DNA from: CAG-238 sp934277695
GTDB lineage: Bacteria; Bacillota; Clostridia; Peptostreptococcales; Anaerovoracaceae
Reading direction: 5' to 3'
Length of the DNA stretch: 64,000 nucleotides
Assembly: GCA_934277695.1 (NCBI GenBank)
Contig: CAKQVG010000009.1
Location: 1-64,000, forward strand
The first letter of the stretch is position 1; every line of letters begins with the position of its first letter. Below the pieces are notes generated by a model. The model did no database searches and was not told the origin of the DNA. It worked only from the letters and a program-made list of their open reading frames with translations. A program made the position numbers and the translations under genes. Positions 50,499 to 58,566 of this stretch are shown here, piece after piece.

Positions 50499-52531
50499 AA
50501 AGGGGTTTTTACTATAATCTCGCCTATGAGGGGATGAGAAAAAACAAGAAAATGTACATTCCGTATCTTCTGACCTGCGTCTGCATGGTGATGATGCTGT
50601 ACATCATTCAGTATCTGCAGCATTCCGAGGTGATACAAAACGGTCGCGGCGGAACTACGGTCTGCATGACGATGGGGCTCGGGGGATGGGTCATCGGAAT
50701 TTTCTCGCTGATTTTCCTGTTCTATACGAACTCGTTTTTGATGCGGCGGCGCAGCAAGGAATTCGGGCTGTATAACATGCTTGGAATGAGCAAAAAGAAC
50801 ATTGTCCGCATTCTTTGCTGGGAGACATTTATGACCTTTGTCGTTTCGGTTGTTGTGGGACTTGCGTGCGGCATTGTATTTTCCAAGCTTGCAGAGCTTC
50901 TGATGCTGAAGATTCTGACAGGGCAGGCGTCATATGGAATTTCCGTTTCACCGGAGGGGATTTTGGTGACAACCGCGGCATTTGCGGCAATCTTTTTCCT
51001 GCTTCTGCTTAATTCGATTCGCAGAGTTCATGCGGGGACGACGATTTCGCTGATACGCTCCGAAAATGTAGGGGAAAAGCCTCCAAAGGCAAACCGAATT
51101 TTAGGCGTCGGCGGATTCGTGCTTTTGGCGGCGGCATATTATCTGGCGGTTTCCATCACAGACCCGCTGTCGGCAATGATATGGTTTTTCATAGCGGTTA
51201 TCATGGTTATCGTCGCTACTTACATGATTTTTATTTCCGGCATGGTGCTTCTCTGCAAAATCCTGCAGAAAAACAAGAAGTATTATTACAAAGCCGCACA
51301 TTTTGTTTCCGTTTCCTCCATGGCCTACCGCATGAAGCGAAACGGCGCAGGCCTTGCATCTATCTGTATTCTGGCAACGATGGTGCTGGTTATGATTTCC
51401 TCTACGACAAGTCTTTATTTTGGTACAGAGGATGCTTTGAACACGCGCTATCCGAGAGAAATCAACAATACTTTCTGGATGGAAAGCATAAATGAACTTT
51501 CGGATGCGACGATTAAAGAATACACGCAGATTGTGCGTGACCATGCGAAAGATTGCGGTGCAAGCCCGTCCAATGTCATGACCTGCCGTTTTCTCAGTGC
51601 GAATGCTTCCGTAGAGGATGGCGGCAGGATTATCTGGAAGGATGTGGACGAGAGAGCGACAGATTTTGCGGCATTGGTGCGTCTGATTCTGCTTCCGCTG
51701 GAGGATTACAATAAGCTGGCGGGGACGCAGGAGAGCCTGAAAGAGGATGAAGTGCTTGTCTGCGCGAAACGGACAAGCTATAAGGGAAATACCGTTTCTG
51801 TAGAGCAGATGCCGGAATATAAGGTGAAAAAGCAGGTAGATTTCACGGAACTTGGCTCAATTGAGCCGACGGACACTCTTCGTCTGCTTTTGGTGGTTGT
51901 GCCGGATCTCAGCAAGGCGGCAGCCGATGTGGACTGGGAGAATGCGAAGGACAGATACGGCAATTCGGAGATGCTGAAAAAATGGGTGTACAACTTCAAC
52001 ACCGGAGGCATGGACGCTGCGGCGCAAATCAATTTTATGTCTGATTATAACGGAGGACTTTCAACGGCGTTTGGAGAAAAAGGCATCATGAGCATCTCAC
52101 ACATGACGGAATCTTTGGAAGGAAACAAGGAAGATTTCTACGGAACTTACGGCGGACTCTTTTTCCTCGCAATCGTTTTGAGCGTTGTATTTATCTTCGC
52201 GGCGGTTTTGATTATCTATTACAAGCAGATTTCGGAGGGGTACGAGGATCAGAACAAATTCGCAATCATGCAGAAGGTCGGAATGACGAAGGGAGAAATC
52301 CGAAAGAGCATCAACTCACAGGTACTTACGGTCTTTTTCCTGCCGCTTTTGCTGGCGGGACTGCACATGGCATTCGCATTCCCGATGGTGCAGAGAGTCC
52401 TTTCTCTCTTCAGCCTGACGAACGCGCAGCTCTTCATGCTGACTACGGGAATCAGCTTCGCGGCATTCGCGGTACTGTATGTGATCGTATATAAGATAAC
52501 GTCGAAGGCATATTATAATATTGTGAGTTAG
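50495..52531 (+). CDS. BceB-type ABC transporter permease
   Basis: A 678-residue permease with ten predicted membrane helices and a large external domain (about residues 310-540) between helices 7 and 8, which is the peptide-sensing part in BceB. FtsX-like helical blocks are at the N-terminus (LGMSKKNIVRILCWETF) and the C-terminus (FAIMQKVGMTKGEIRKSINS). The external region contains NFNTGGMDAAAQIN and similar unique sequence, so the peptide bound cannot be inferred. It completes a regulator-kinase-ATPase-permease set. Confidence 0.93.
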   Translation: MKRGFYYNLAYEGMRKNKKMYIPYLLTCVCMVMMLYIIQYLQHSEVIQNGRGGTTVCMTMGLGGWVIGIFSLIFLFYTNSFLMRRRSKEFGLYNMLGMSKKNIVRILCWETFMTFVVSVVVGLACGIVFSKLAELLMLKILTGQASYGISVSPEGILVTTAAFAAIFFLLLLNSIRRVHAGTTISLIRSENVGEKPPKANRILGVGGFVLLAAAYYLAVSITDPLSAMIWFFIAVIMVIVATYMIFISGMVLLCKILQKNKKYYYKAAHFVSVSSMAYRMKRNGAGLASICILATMVLVMISSTTSLYFGTEDALNTRYPREINNTFWMESINELSDATIKEYTQIVRDHAKDCGASPSNVMTCRFLSANASVEDGGRIIWKDVDERATDFAALVRLILLPLEDYNKLAGTQESLKEDEVLVCAKRTSYKGNTVSVEQMPEYKVKKQVDFTELGSIEPTDTLRLLLVVVPDLSKAAADVDWENAKDRYGNSEMLKKWVYNFNTGGMDAAAQINFMSDYNGGLSTAFGEKGIMSISHMTESLEGNKEDFYGTYGGLFFLAIVLSVVFIFAAVLIIYYKQISEGYEDQNKFAIMQKVGMTKGEIRKSINSQVLTVFFLPLLLAGLHMAFAFPMVQRVLSLFSLTNAQLFMLTTGISFAAFAVLYVIVYKITSKAYYNIVS

Positions 52532-52536
52532 AAAAG

Positions 52537-52566
52537 TAAAAGTGCAACGGGCCGCTGCACTTTTAT
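52537..52566 (+). terminator. Terminator of the Bce-type operon
   Basis: TAAAAGTGCA pairs with TGCACTTTTA over a 9-base loop, ending in TTTTA. Confidence 0.75.
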
Positions 52567-52575
52567 AAACAAAAC

Positions 52576-52636
52576 TTGAAACAAAGCGAAAAATGTAGTA
52601 TTATCAAAGGTGTGCGATTACGCACACCTTATTTTG
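52576..52636 (+). promoter_or_regulatory. Promoter and 5' hairpin of the ferredoxin-dynamin operon
   Basis: TTGAAA (52576-52581), 17-bp spacer, TATTAT (52599-52604). A perfect 10-bp hairpin, AAGGTGTGCG/CGCACACCTT with loop ATTA (52607-52630), starts almost at the predicted +1 and is followed by ATTTTG. It may protect the mRNA 5' end, act as a weak attenuator, or be a protein-binding dyad. Confidence 0.6.
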
Positions 52637-52676
52637 ATACAGTCAAGAATATGAAAATAGATATCGGAGGCGAAAA

Positions 52677-53129
52677 ATGCAGTTAACAGACAGAGTGAAA
52701 AATTGTAACGGCTGTGCAGCCTGTGTGGTTGCATGCAAGGAAAGATGCGTAAAAATGAATGAGCGTGAAGACGAAAGCGGCAAATCCATCGCATGGGTTC
52801 TTGAAGACGGATGCAACAGATGTAATGCATGCGTGCTTTTCTGCCCACTGTTTAATCCGGTGGAGCTCCCGAATTTCGAGGAATATTACGAATACAGCGA
52901 GGAATATGCAGACAGAGATATGCCTAAGCTCTACCGTAAGACAATGCGTGATGCGAAGGCAGGTCAGCATGTGGAGTTTGTAGGAACTCTCTGCCAGATT
53001 GCGGCGCTGAAATCGCTTTCCGGCGACAGAATCCGTCCGAATCTTATCCTGAAACCGCTGTGGTGCAGCGAAGAAAAGCGTGCGGCTGATCCGGCATGTG
53101 CAGGATGCATGTTTTATGCGGATAAATAA
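52677..53129 (+). CDS. 2[4Fe-4S] ferredoxin-domain protein with FrhB-like segment
   Basis: A 150-residue protein. Cys10, 13, 16, 20 (CNGCAACVVAC) and Cys46, 49, 52, 56 (CNRCNACVLFCP) make a classical pair of [4Fe-4S] sites, with Cys24 extra. After a spacer comes EFVGTLCQIAALKSLSGD (about 100-117), very like the GTPCQIAGLK motif of the FrhB/FdhB flavoprotein family, then Cys130, Cys141 and Cys144. It is far shorter than FrhB proteins (300 or more residues), so it lacks most of the flavin domain and may be a compact electron carrier. RBS TCGGAGG. It lies 25 bp before the dynamin-like gene, almost surely in one operon. Confidence 0.8.
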   Translation: MQLTDRVKNCNGCAACVVACKERCVKMNEREDESGKSIAWVLEDGCNRCNACVLFCPLFNPVELPNFEEYYEYSEEYADRDMPKLYRKTMRDAKAGQHVEFVGTLCQIAALKSLSGDRIRPNLILKPLWCSEEKRAADPACAGCMFYADK

Positions 53130-53154
53130 GAATACATAGATTAGGAGATATAAA

Positions 53155-54537
53155 ATGGCATTTGCTAACAACGAAAAATGTGTAAACTGCCCGTATGAGA
53201 GCGAAGAATGTCACCTCGAGTGCATTCAGGTCCGCTCCGAGGAGAAAAAAGAAAAGCGCCCAATCCTTGAAATCGTGAAGGATACCGCGGATGTCTTTTC
53301 GAAATACGAAATCACAAAAGGCGAACTCGAAAGAACCCAGGAACTGATTGAAAAGCTCGAGAATCAGGAGATTACAGTCTCCGTCATCGGCCAGTTCAAG
53401 CGCGGCAAGAGTACGCTTGTGAACGCAATTCTGGAAGACAAAATCCTTCCGGTGGGCATCGTACCGGTAACGGCAGTTGTCACGACGATTGAATACGGCG
53501 ACAAGGCAGCGACCGTGCATTTCGACAACGGCGTGATTAAGGAAATCGGCTTCGACGAAATGTCGTCCTACATCAACGAACAGGAAAACAACGACAACCA
53601 TCTGGGCGTTTCAAAAGTTGCCCTCTACTGCCCGTCCCCGTTCTTAAAGAAGGGCTTGACCTTTGTAGACACGCCGGGCGTAGGCTCCGTGCACCGGAAG
53701 AATTCCGATGCGGCTTATTCCTATGTGAAGGAAAGCGACGCGGTGATTTTTATGCTTTCCGTGGACAGCCCGATTAATCAGATCGAAATTGACTTCCTGA
53801 AGAACGCGAAGGAATATGCGGCGAAGTTCTATTTCGCCGTGAACAAAATCGACTCGATTGACAGTTCCGACCTCGAAGAATATCTTGCATATTGCAGAAC
53901 GCTGATCTGCAAGCTGATGGGCGTTGAAAGCATTCAGCTTTTCCCGGTAAGCGCAAGGACGTCAGAGGGCGTGCAGGCGCTCAAGGATGCGATTGAGGCA
54001 GACTGCCAGACGACGGTGCAGGAAATCATCGAGCACTCCGCAAAGCTCAAGATGAGAGACATTGCAACAAGTGCACTTTCGCAGATTGACCTTTACCGCA
54101 CGGCTTTAAAGATGCCGGCAAGGGAATTTGATGCGATGTTCAAGGAATTAAACGAGTTCTTTACCGAAATCAAGCGGGAAGCAGCCGAGTTTGCGGAAAG
54201 CTTCCGCAGCAATCCTCAGATGCTCGAAGCGCATATGAACGACATCAAGAACCGGCTCTCAGCGAAGGTGTCGGATATGTTCGGAATTGAGTATCACTAC
54301 ACGATTAGCAGTGTGGACTTTTTCCGTGGCGGGGAGGTAGCCGAGGACGGCTCCCGTGACCTCAGAGGAAGCTTCAAGAAGGCTGTGGATGATGTCTGCG
54401 AGGAATTAAACAAAACCCTGAACACGATTTTCATGCACAGGGAAGAAAATACTTATGTGGTGATCCGCAGGGTGAACGACCTGAACCGCCTGGTGCACAA
54501 GCTTGTGCGCCTGAGACGGGAACTGGCGGACGAATAA
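53155..54537 (+). CDS. Dynamin-like GTPase with N-terminal cysteine cluster
   Basis: A 460-residue protein of the dynamin GTPase superfamily. G1 is GQFKRGKS (79-86), the G2 threonine lies in VTAVVTT, G3 is VDTPGVGS (DTPG 172-175) and G4 is NKID (230-233). A helical region (about 290-460) follows, but it is short: there is no obvious second GTPase and no clear hydrophobic membrane paddle. Residues 9-23 read CVNCPYESEECHLEC, with Cys9, 12, 19 and 23 (CX2CX6CX3C), a spacing that could hold zinc or an Fe-S cluster; I know of no such start in characterised bacterial dynamins. The gene follows the ferredoxin-like gene. A membrane-remodelling role is family knowledge; redox control is inference. Confidence 0.85.
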   Translation: MAFANNEKCVNCPYESEECHLECIQVRSEEKKEKRPILEIVKDTADVFSKYEITKGELERTQELIEKLENQEITVSVIGQFKRGKSTLVNAILEDKILPVGIVPVTAVVTTIEYGDKAATVHFDNGVIKEIGFDEMSSYINEQENNDNHLGVSKVALYCPSPFLKKGLTFVDTPGVGSVHRKNSDAAYSYVKESDAVIFMLSVDSPINQIEIDFLKNAKEYAAKFYFAVNKIDSIDSSDLEEYLAYCRTLICKLMGVESIQLFPVSARTSEGVQALKDAIEADCQTTVQEIIEHSAKLKMRDIATSALSQIDLYRTALKMPAREFDAMFKELNEFFTEIKREAAEFAESFRSNPQMLEAHMNDIKNRLSAKVSDMFGIEYHYTISSVDFFRGGEVAEDGSRDLRGSFKKAVDDVCEELNKTLNTIFMHREENTYVVIRRVNDLNRLVHKLVRLRRELADE

Positions 54538-55746
54538 TCACCTGCCGAGTTTGCCGATGGTCGGTGTGACCTGATAAAAATCACATAATGCTTGATACTG
54601 CTGCTGGGCGGCTTCGCGCTTCTTCTTGGCGTAGGCCCCGGCAGCATTTGTTTTTACCGCTTTAATCATGATGTTGCGGGCGGTATGCTCAAGTGATGTG
54701 AACTCAATCATAGCAACATCGTAGCCGCAGGCCTCGAGTTTCAAACCGCGAAGCCCATCGGTCAGATATTCCGTGAAACGATCCTTTAGAATGCCGTGTT
54801 TGAGAATCGGCTTATGAAGATCGTTTTTTATTTGCTTAAACAGCTCGTGCTGGCAGCATGGAACGCTGAGGATGACCTTTGTGTTCCATGCAACCGCGTT
54901 AATCAGTGCATAATCGGTTGCGGTGTCGCATGCGTGCAGCGTTACGACCATGTCCGCATGGTCGTCTGTATAGTCTGCGATGTCACCTTTCAAAAACTTC
55001 AATCCATCGCAGCCGAGGTCGGATGCGACACCGCTGCAGAAGTCGATGACATCTTCCTTGAGATCCAGCCCGATGATTTCCACATTCCGCTGCTTCATTA
55101 CTTTTAAATAGTGATAAAGCGCGAAGGTCAGATATGCCTTGCCGCAGCCGAAATCGATGATTTTCAAAGTCTTGTCCTTTGGCAGATACGGGAAGACATC
55201 CTCCACGATTTCAAGGTAACGGTTAATCTGACGGAATTTGTTGTAGCTGCGCGGAAATACGGTTCCGTCCTCGCCCATAATCCCGAGGCGAATCAGAAAA
55301 TCACAGGGAACGCCCGCGGGCAGCACATAGTTTTTCGTGCGGTTGTGAGCTAAAGCCGGCGCGGGCGCAGCCGCGACGGCGGCCGAAGCCGCCGCAGCCG
55401 GCTTTGTCAAGGTCTTGCGGGTAATCCGCGGCGTCTCCGGCTTCGCAGCGAGAACCTGAATTTCGCTGTCCCGCGTGAAAATATTCGCCTGCTTGAATTC
55501 CTCACAGATCAGGCGCAGCGCAAGGCTGCGTGCATCGGCGGCATCGAGATTGGAATGTGTTACTTTCTTAGGGTAAGTATATTCTGCCTGATATTTCAAT
55601 GCGCCGCCGATTTGCATCGGGCGCAGGGTAACTTTGCTGTATTCCAGCGACTTTCTGCGCTTTCCGGAAAAGATAACTTTCATAAGGGAATCTTCCGAAA
55701 AGACTTCAGCAAACAATGCGGTCAGTTTATCTGTATTTTTATCCAT
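54538..55746 (-). CDS. Class I SAM-dependent methyltransferase
   Basis: A 402-residue protein. The N-terminal about 105 residues are of unknown type (MKVIFSGKRRKSLEYSKVTL). An Ala/Pro-rich linker (about 115-135) follows, then a Rossmann methyltransferase with the SAM loop IIDFGCGKAYLTFALYHYL (about 196-214), IIGLDLKEDVIDFC, and a CCQHELF segment (SVPCCQHE). It resembles the PF13679/METTL25-like group whose targets are mostly unknown. RBS GGAGATTAAC. Its stop codon abuts that of the dynamin-like gene with no terminator between them, so the two transcripts must run into each other. Confidence 0.85.
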   Translation of the reverse strand: MDKNTDKLTALFAEVFSEDSLMKVIFSGKRRKSLEYSKVTLRPMQIGGALKYQAEYTYPKKVTHSNLDAADARSLALRLICEEFKQANIFTRDSEIQVLAAKPETPRITRKTLTKPAAAASAAVAAAPAPALAHNRTKNYVLPAGVPCDFLIRLGIMGEDGTVFPRSYNKFRQINRYLEIVEDVFPYLPKDKTLKIIDFGCGKAYLTFALYHYLKVMKQRNVEIIGLDLKEDVIDFCSGVASDLGCDGLKFLKGDIADYTDDHADMVVTLHACDTATDYALINAVAWNTKVILSVPCCQHELFKQIKNDLHKPILKHGILKDRFTEYLTDGLRGLKLEACGYDVAMIEFTSLEHTARNIMIKAVKTNAAGAYAKKKREAAQQQYQALCDFYQVTPTIGKLGR

Positions 55747-55818
55747 GTTAATCTCCGTTTAATTTTCGTAGTATAGCATTATGTTCAAGAACAATTATTA
55801 CATCTTTCTGCGCCGATG

Positions 55819-56361
55819 TCAAATCTCTACGAATGGAACACCGAGGACATCCGCCAGAGAAAGTGAAAGATTTTCGGCAATCGGTTCGATGTTCGAAGTA
55901 ATCCAGTTCGCATCGTCCACATTGTCATGGTAGGCGACCTCCACGAGAACCGCAGGCACTTTCGTGCGGCGAAGCTCGACGAGGGTTGTGGTCGGAACGG
56001 TTTTTACGAGTTCGGGATACGGGTAAATCAACTTGAGATTATTTGCGAAAATTTCGGCCGCGGCTCTGCCTTGCGCACTGTCGCGATAATAGTAGACATT
56101 GGGGCCTTGAATCCTGCCCGAAAGATTTTCGGGAGCGGCATTGGTGTGAATCGCCAGGTGAAAATCGGAATTGCCCGCGTTTGACGCATTTATGGAATCA
56201 ATGACCGTACCACCGGGATTATTTCGAGTAAAATCAATGCCGGCGGCTCTGAGGTAAGGAACCATTGCGTCTGTAATAAGATTCGTGTAATATTCCTCGC
56301 TTCCGCCCGTAACAAACTGATTGTATTCCTGCGTCGAGGGACTGAGAAAAACTGATGCCAT
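55819..56361 (-). CDS. N-acetylmuramoyl-L-alanine amidase, Amidase_3 family
   Basis: A 180-residue catalytic domain without signal peptide, linker or wall-binding module. The second Zn ligand His72 (LAIHTNAA), the candidate Glu22/Glu23 (GGSEEYYTNL) and catalytic Glu141 (VLVEVAYHDN) are present. The usual first ligand in DPGHGG is missing: the site reads FLSPSTQEYN. This variant recurs in clostridial amidases as far as I know, so it is likely functional with altered coordination. Lack of a signal suggests release by lysis, mother-cell action in sporulation, or a phage-type origin. RBS GGAGGTGTTTCT. Divergent from cdaA. Confidence 0.87.
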   Translation of the reverse strand: MASVFLSPSTQEYNQFVTGGSEEYYTNLITDAMVPYLRAAGIDFTRNNPGGTVIDSINASNAGNSDFHLAIHTNAAPENLSGRIQGPNVYYYRDSAQGRAAAEIFANNLKLIYPYPELVKTVPTTTLVELRRTKVPAVLVEVAYHDNVDDANWITSNIEPIAENLSLSLADVLGVPFVEI

Positions 56362-56446
56362 AGAAACACCTCCGTTTATATTGTTTCATTCTGTTATTTA
56401 TATGCGGCGGGGATGCGAAATGACAAAAGAAAATCACACATCGCTC

Positions 56447-56475
56447 TTGAAAATGATACATTTTTCAAGTAGAAT
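56447..56475 (+). promoter_or_regulatory. Promoter of the cdaA operon
   Basis: TTGAAA (56447-56452), 17-bp spacer, TAGAAT (56470-56475), 28 bp before the cdaA start. Confidence 0.7.
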
Positions 56476-56503
56476 AGAAGAAGCAAGTGTGAAAGGATTT
56501 TTT

Positions 56504-57355
56504 ATGGATATAGTGGAAAACATTTTCAAAAACATAGTTTCCAGTGTTGGAATTACGGATGTTTTGGACATAGCGATTATTACATTTTTAGTATACAAAT
56601 TATTGGGATTTATCAGGGAAACCAGAGCCGAGCAGCTCGCGAAGGGACTTTTGCTTCTCGTGGTTGCCACCGTGCTTTCGAAGTGGATGCATTTGTATAC
56701 TTTGCATTGGCTTTTGTCAGGCCTCATCAGTGCAGGGCTTGTGGCAATTGTGGTTATATTCCAGCCTGAACTCAGGAGAGCGTTGGAGTATTTGGGAAGA
56801 AGCCGAATCACCAATATATTCGGCGAAGTTGATAAGGAAGAAGCCAAGCGCATTGTGGGTCAGTTTGTGGAGGCCGTCGATTCGATGTCCGCAAGCAGGA
56901 CAGGTGCGCTTATTGTCATAGAAAGAGAAATTTCGCTCAATGATATCGTGGAAACGGGTACGGTAATCGACTCACAGATTACGGCACAGATGATAGGCAC
57001 GATTTTCTATGAGGGGACTCCGCTTCACGATGGGGCTGTGATTGTAAGAGGCGATAAATTGTACGCGGCGGGGTGCGTTCTGCCGCTTACTCAGAACAAA
57101 GAACTGAACAAGGAGCTTGGAACCAGACACAGGGCGGGTATCGGCATTACCGAAAATTCGGACGCGCTTGTTATAATCGTGTCCGAGGAGACCGGTATCA
57201 TTTCGATTGCCCAGAACGGAAAACTCACAAGATTCCTTGACGGCAAGACCATCGAAAAGAAACTGCTCAACCTGTATTTTGAAGGGGAAACGGAGCAGAA
57301 GCTTTCCGACAGAATCAGCAAGGCACTCAAAGGGGGTAAAAATGTTAAAAAGTAA
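56504..57355 (+). CDS. cdaA: Diadenylate cyclase CdaA
   Basis: A 283-residue membrane enzyme that makes cyclic di-AMP from two ATP, the second messenger controlling potassium, osmolytes and wall stress. Start at ATG 56504, six bases after AAAGGA. Three N-terminal membrane helices (about 15-100) are followed by the DAC domain with the active-site motifs HDGAVIVRGD and GTRHRAGIGITE. It overlaps cdaR by 14 bp, and cdaR and glmM follow, the standard arrangement in which CdaR and GlmM restrain CdaA activity. Confidence 0.96.
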   Translation: MDIVENIFKNIVSSVGITDVLDIAIITFLVYKLLGFIRETRAEQLAKGLLLLVVATVLSKWMHLYTLHWLLSGLISAGLVAIVVIFQPELRRALEYLGRSRITNIFGEVDKEEAKRIVGQFVEAVDSMSASRTGALIVIEREISLNDIVETGTVIDSQITAQMIGTIFYEGTPLHDGAVIVRGDKLYAAGCVLPLTQNKELNKELGTRHRAGIGITENSDALVIIVSEETGIISIAQNGKLTRFLDGKTIEKKLLNLYFEGETEQKLSDRISKALKGGKNVKK

Positions 57356-58541
57356 CAAAGTAAATTTAGTGCTCGCCCTGATTGTTGCCATTGTTTTGTG
57401 GGCCTATGTTTTGGTGGATGTCAACCAATCCTCCACGGAAACCGTAAAGGGTGTGCCGATTAAAATACTGAATGAGGATGTTCTTGAGGCGAACAATCTG
57501 GTGCTTTTGTCGACAGACTACGATAAGGTGAACATTACTTATTCGTGTCAGCGTGCTTTCCTTGGAAAGATAAAAGATTCCGAATTCAGCGTAACGGCTG
57601 ATGTGGAGGGACTCAAGAAGGGAACCCACAAGATTAAGCTTTATATATCAGCGCCTGACGATGTTTCAATAGAAAATGTGAGCATACCGAAGATAACGGT
57701 GGCGATTGACGACCTTGTAACGGCGGAAAAACCGGTTACTCCGGTCATTGCAAACATCGAAAGTGACGATACGGAGCCGAACATCCTTCAGTTAAGCGAT
57801 GATGTTGTTTCGGTGAAAGGTGCAAAAACATTAGTGGATCGCATCGTTTCTCTTGATGCCGTTTTGGACGCGTCGAAAGTCGGAACGGAAATGAAGTCGT
57901 TTACGGTTCCGCTTACCGCAGTTGATTCGGACGGAAATACCATCGAAGATGTGAAGCCGAGCAAGGACAATGTTTCGATAACAGCAATTCTGTTTAAGAA
58001 AAAGACCGTGGACCTCACGGTTCCGGTTGAAGGGCTTGAATCGGCAGGTTTTCAGAGAAGTGTTTCGGTTCCGAGAACCATAACAATCAAAGGCAGCGAC
58101 AGCGTACTTGCGGGCATTGAAAGTGTTACATGTCAGACGGTTGACCTCAGGAATGTGTATGAAGACACAAAGATTAAGCTTGTTCCGATCCTGCCTTTGG
58201 GTGTGAACGCGGCAACGGAGTCCGAAAACCTTTACCTCAAAGCAAGCGTGAAGGGCGTGGAGACGAAGACTTTTTCGTTCAGTGAAAACGATGTCGAAAT
58301 ACGAGGCGTAAGCGAGAGTATGTCGGCAACCGTGGAGGATGTCAAGATTAAAGTAACGATAACCGCCAAATCCGAAGAAATGAAAGCAATCGGTGCGGAA
58401 GATTTTGTTTTGGCAGCAGATGTCGAGGGACTTGAAGCCGGAAGCCACAAGGTGAGTCTCACATGTACCTGCAGCAAAGCGCATGCAGACATGGAATATA
58501 CACCGGGTGAGATAAATATAACTATTAATGCAGAACAATAA
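57342..58541 (+). CDS. cdaR: CdaA regulatory protein with YbbR domains
   Basis: A 399-residue protein with one N-terminal membrane helix (about 7-27, VNLVLALIVAIVLWAYVLVD) and four YbbR repeats outside the membrane. Similar repeat starts are TETVKGVPIKILNEDVLE, VTPVIANIESDDTEPNI, VDLTVPVEGLESAGFQ, and ETKTFSFSENDVEIRG. CdaR binds CdaA and tunes c-di-AMP synthesis. The start at 57342 follows AAAGGGGG and is inside the cdaA end; the open frame further upstream is only the cdaA gene read in another frame. Confidence 0.94.
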   Translation: MLKSNKVNLVLALIVAIVLWAYVLVDVNQSSTETVKGVPIKILNEDVLEANNLVLLSTDYDKVNITYSCQRAFLGKIKDSEFSVTADVEGLKKGTHKIKLYISAPDDVSIENVSIPKITVAIDDLVTAEKPVTPVIANIESDDTEPNILQLSDDVVSVKGAKTLVDRIVSLDAVLDASKVGTEMKSFTVPLTAVDSDGNTIEDVKPSKDNVSITAILFKKKTVDLTVPVEGLESAGFQRSVSVPRTITIKGSDSVLAGIESVTCQTVDLRNVYEDTKIKLVPILPLGVNAATESENLYLKASVKGVETKTFSFSENDVEIRGVSESMSATVEDVKIKVTITAKSEEMKAIGAEDFVLAADVEGLEAGSHKVSLTCTCSKAHADMEYTPGEINITINAEQ

Positions 58542-58566
58542 AAGACTGTATCATAGGAGGACGTAA

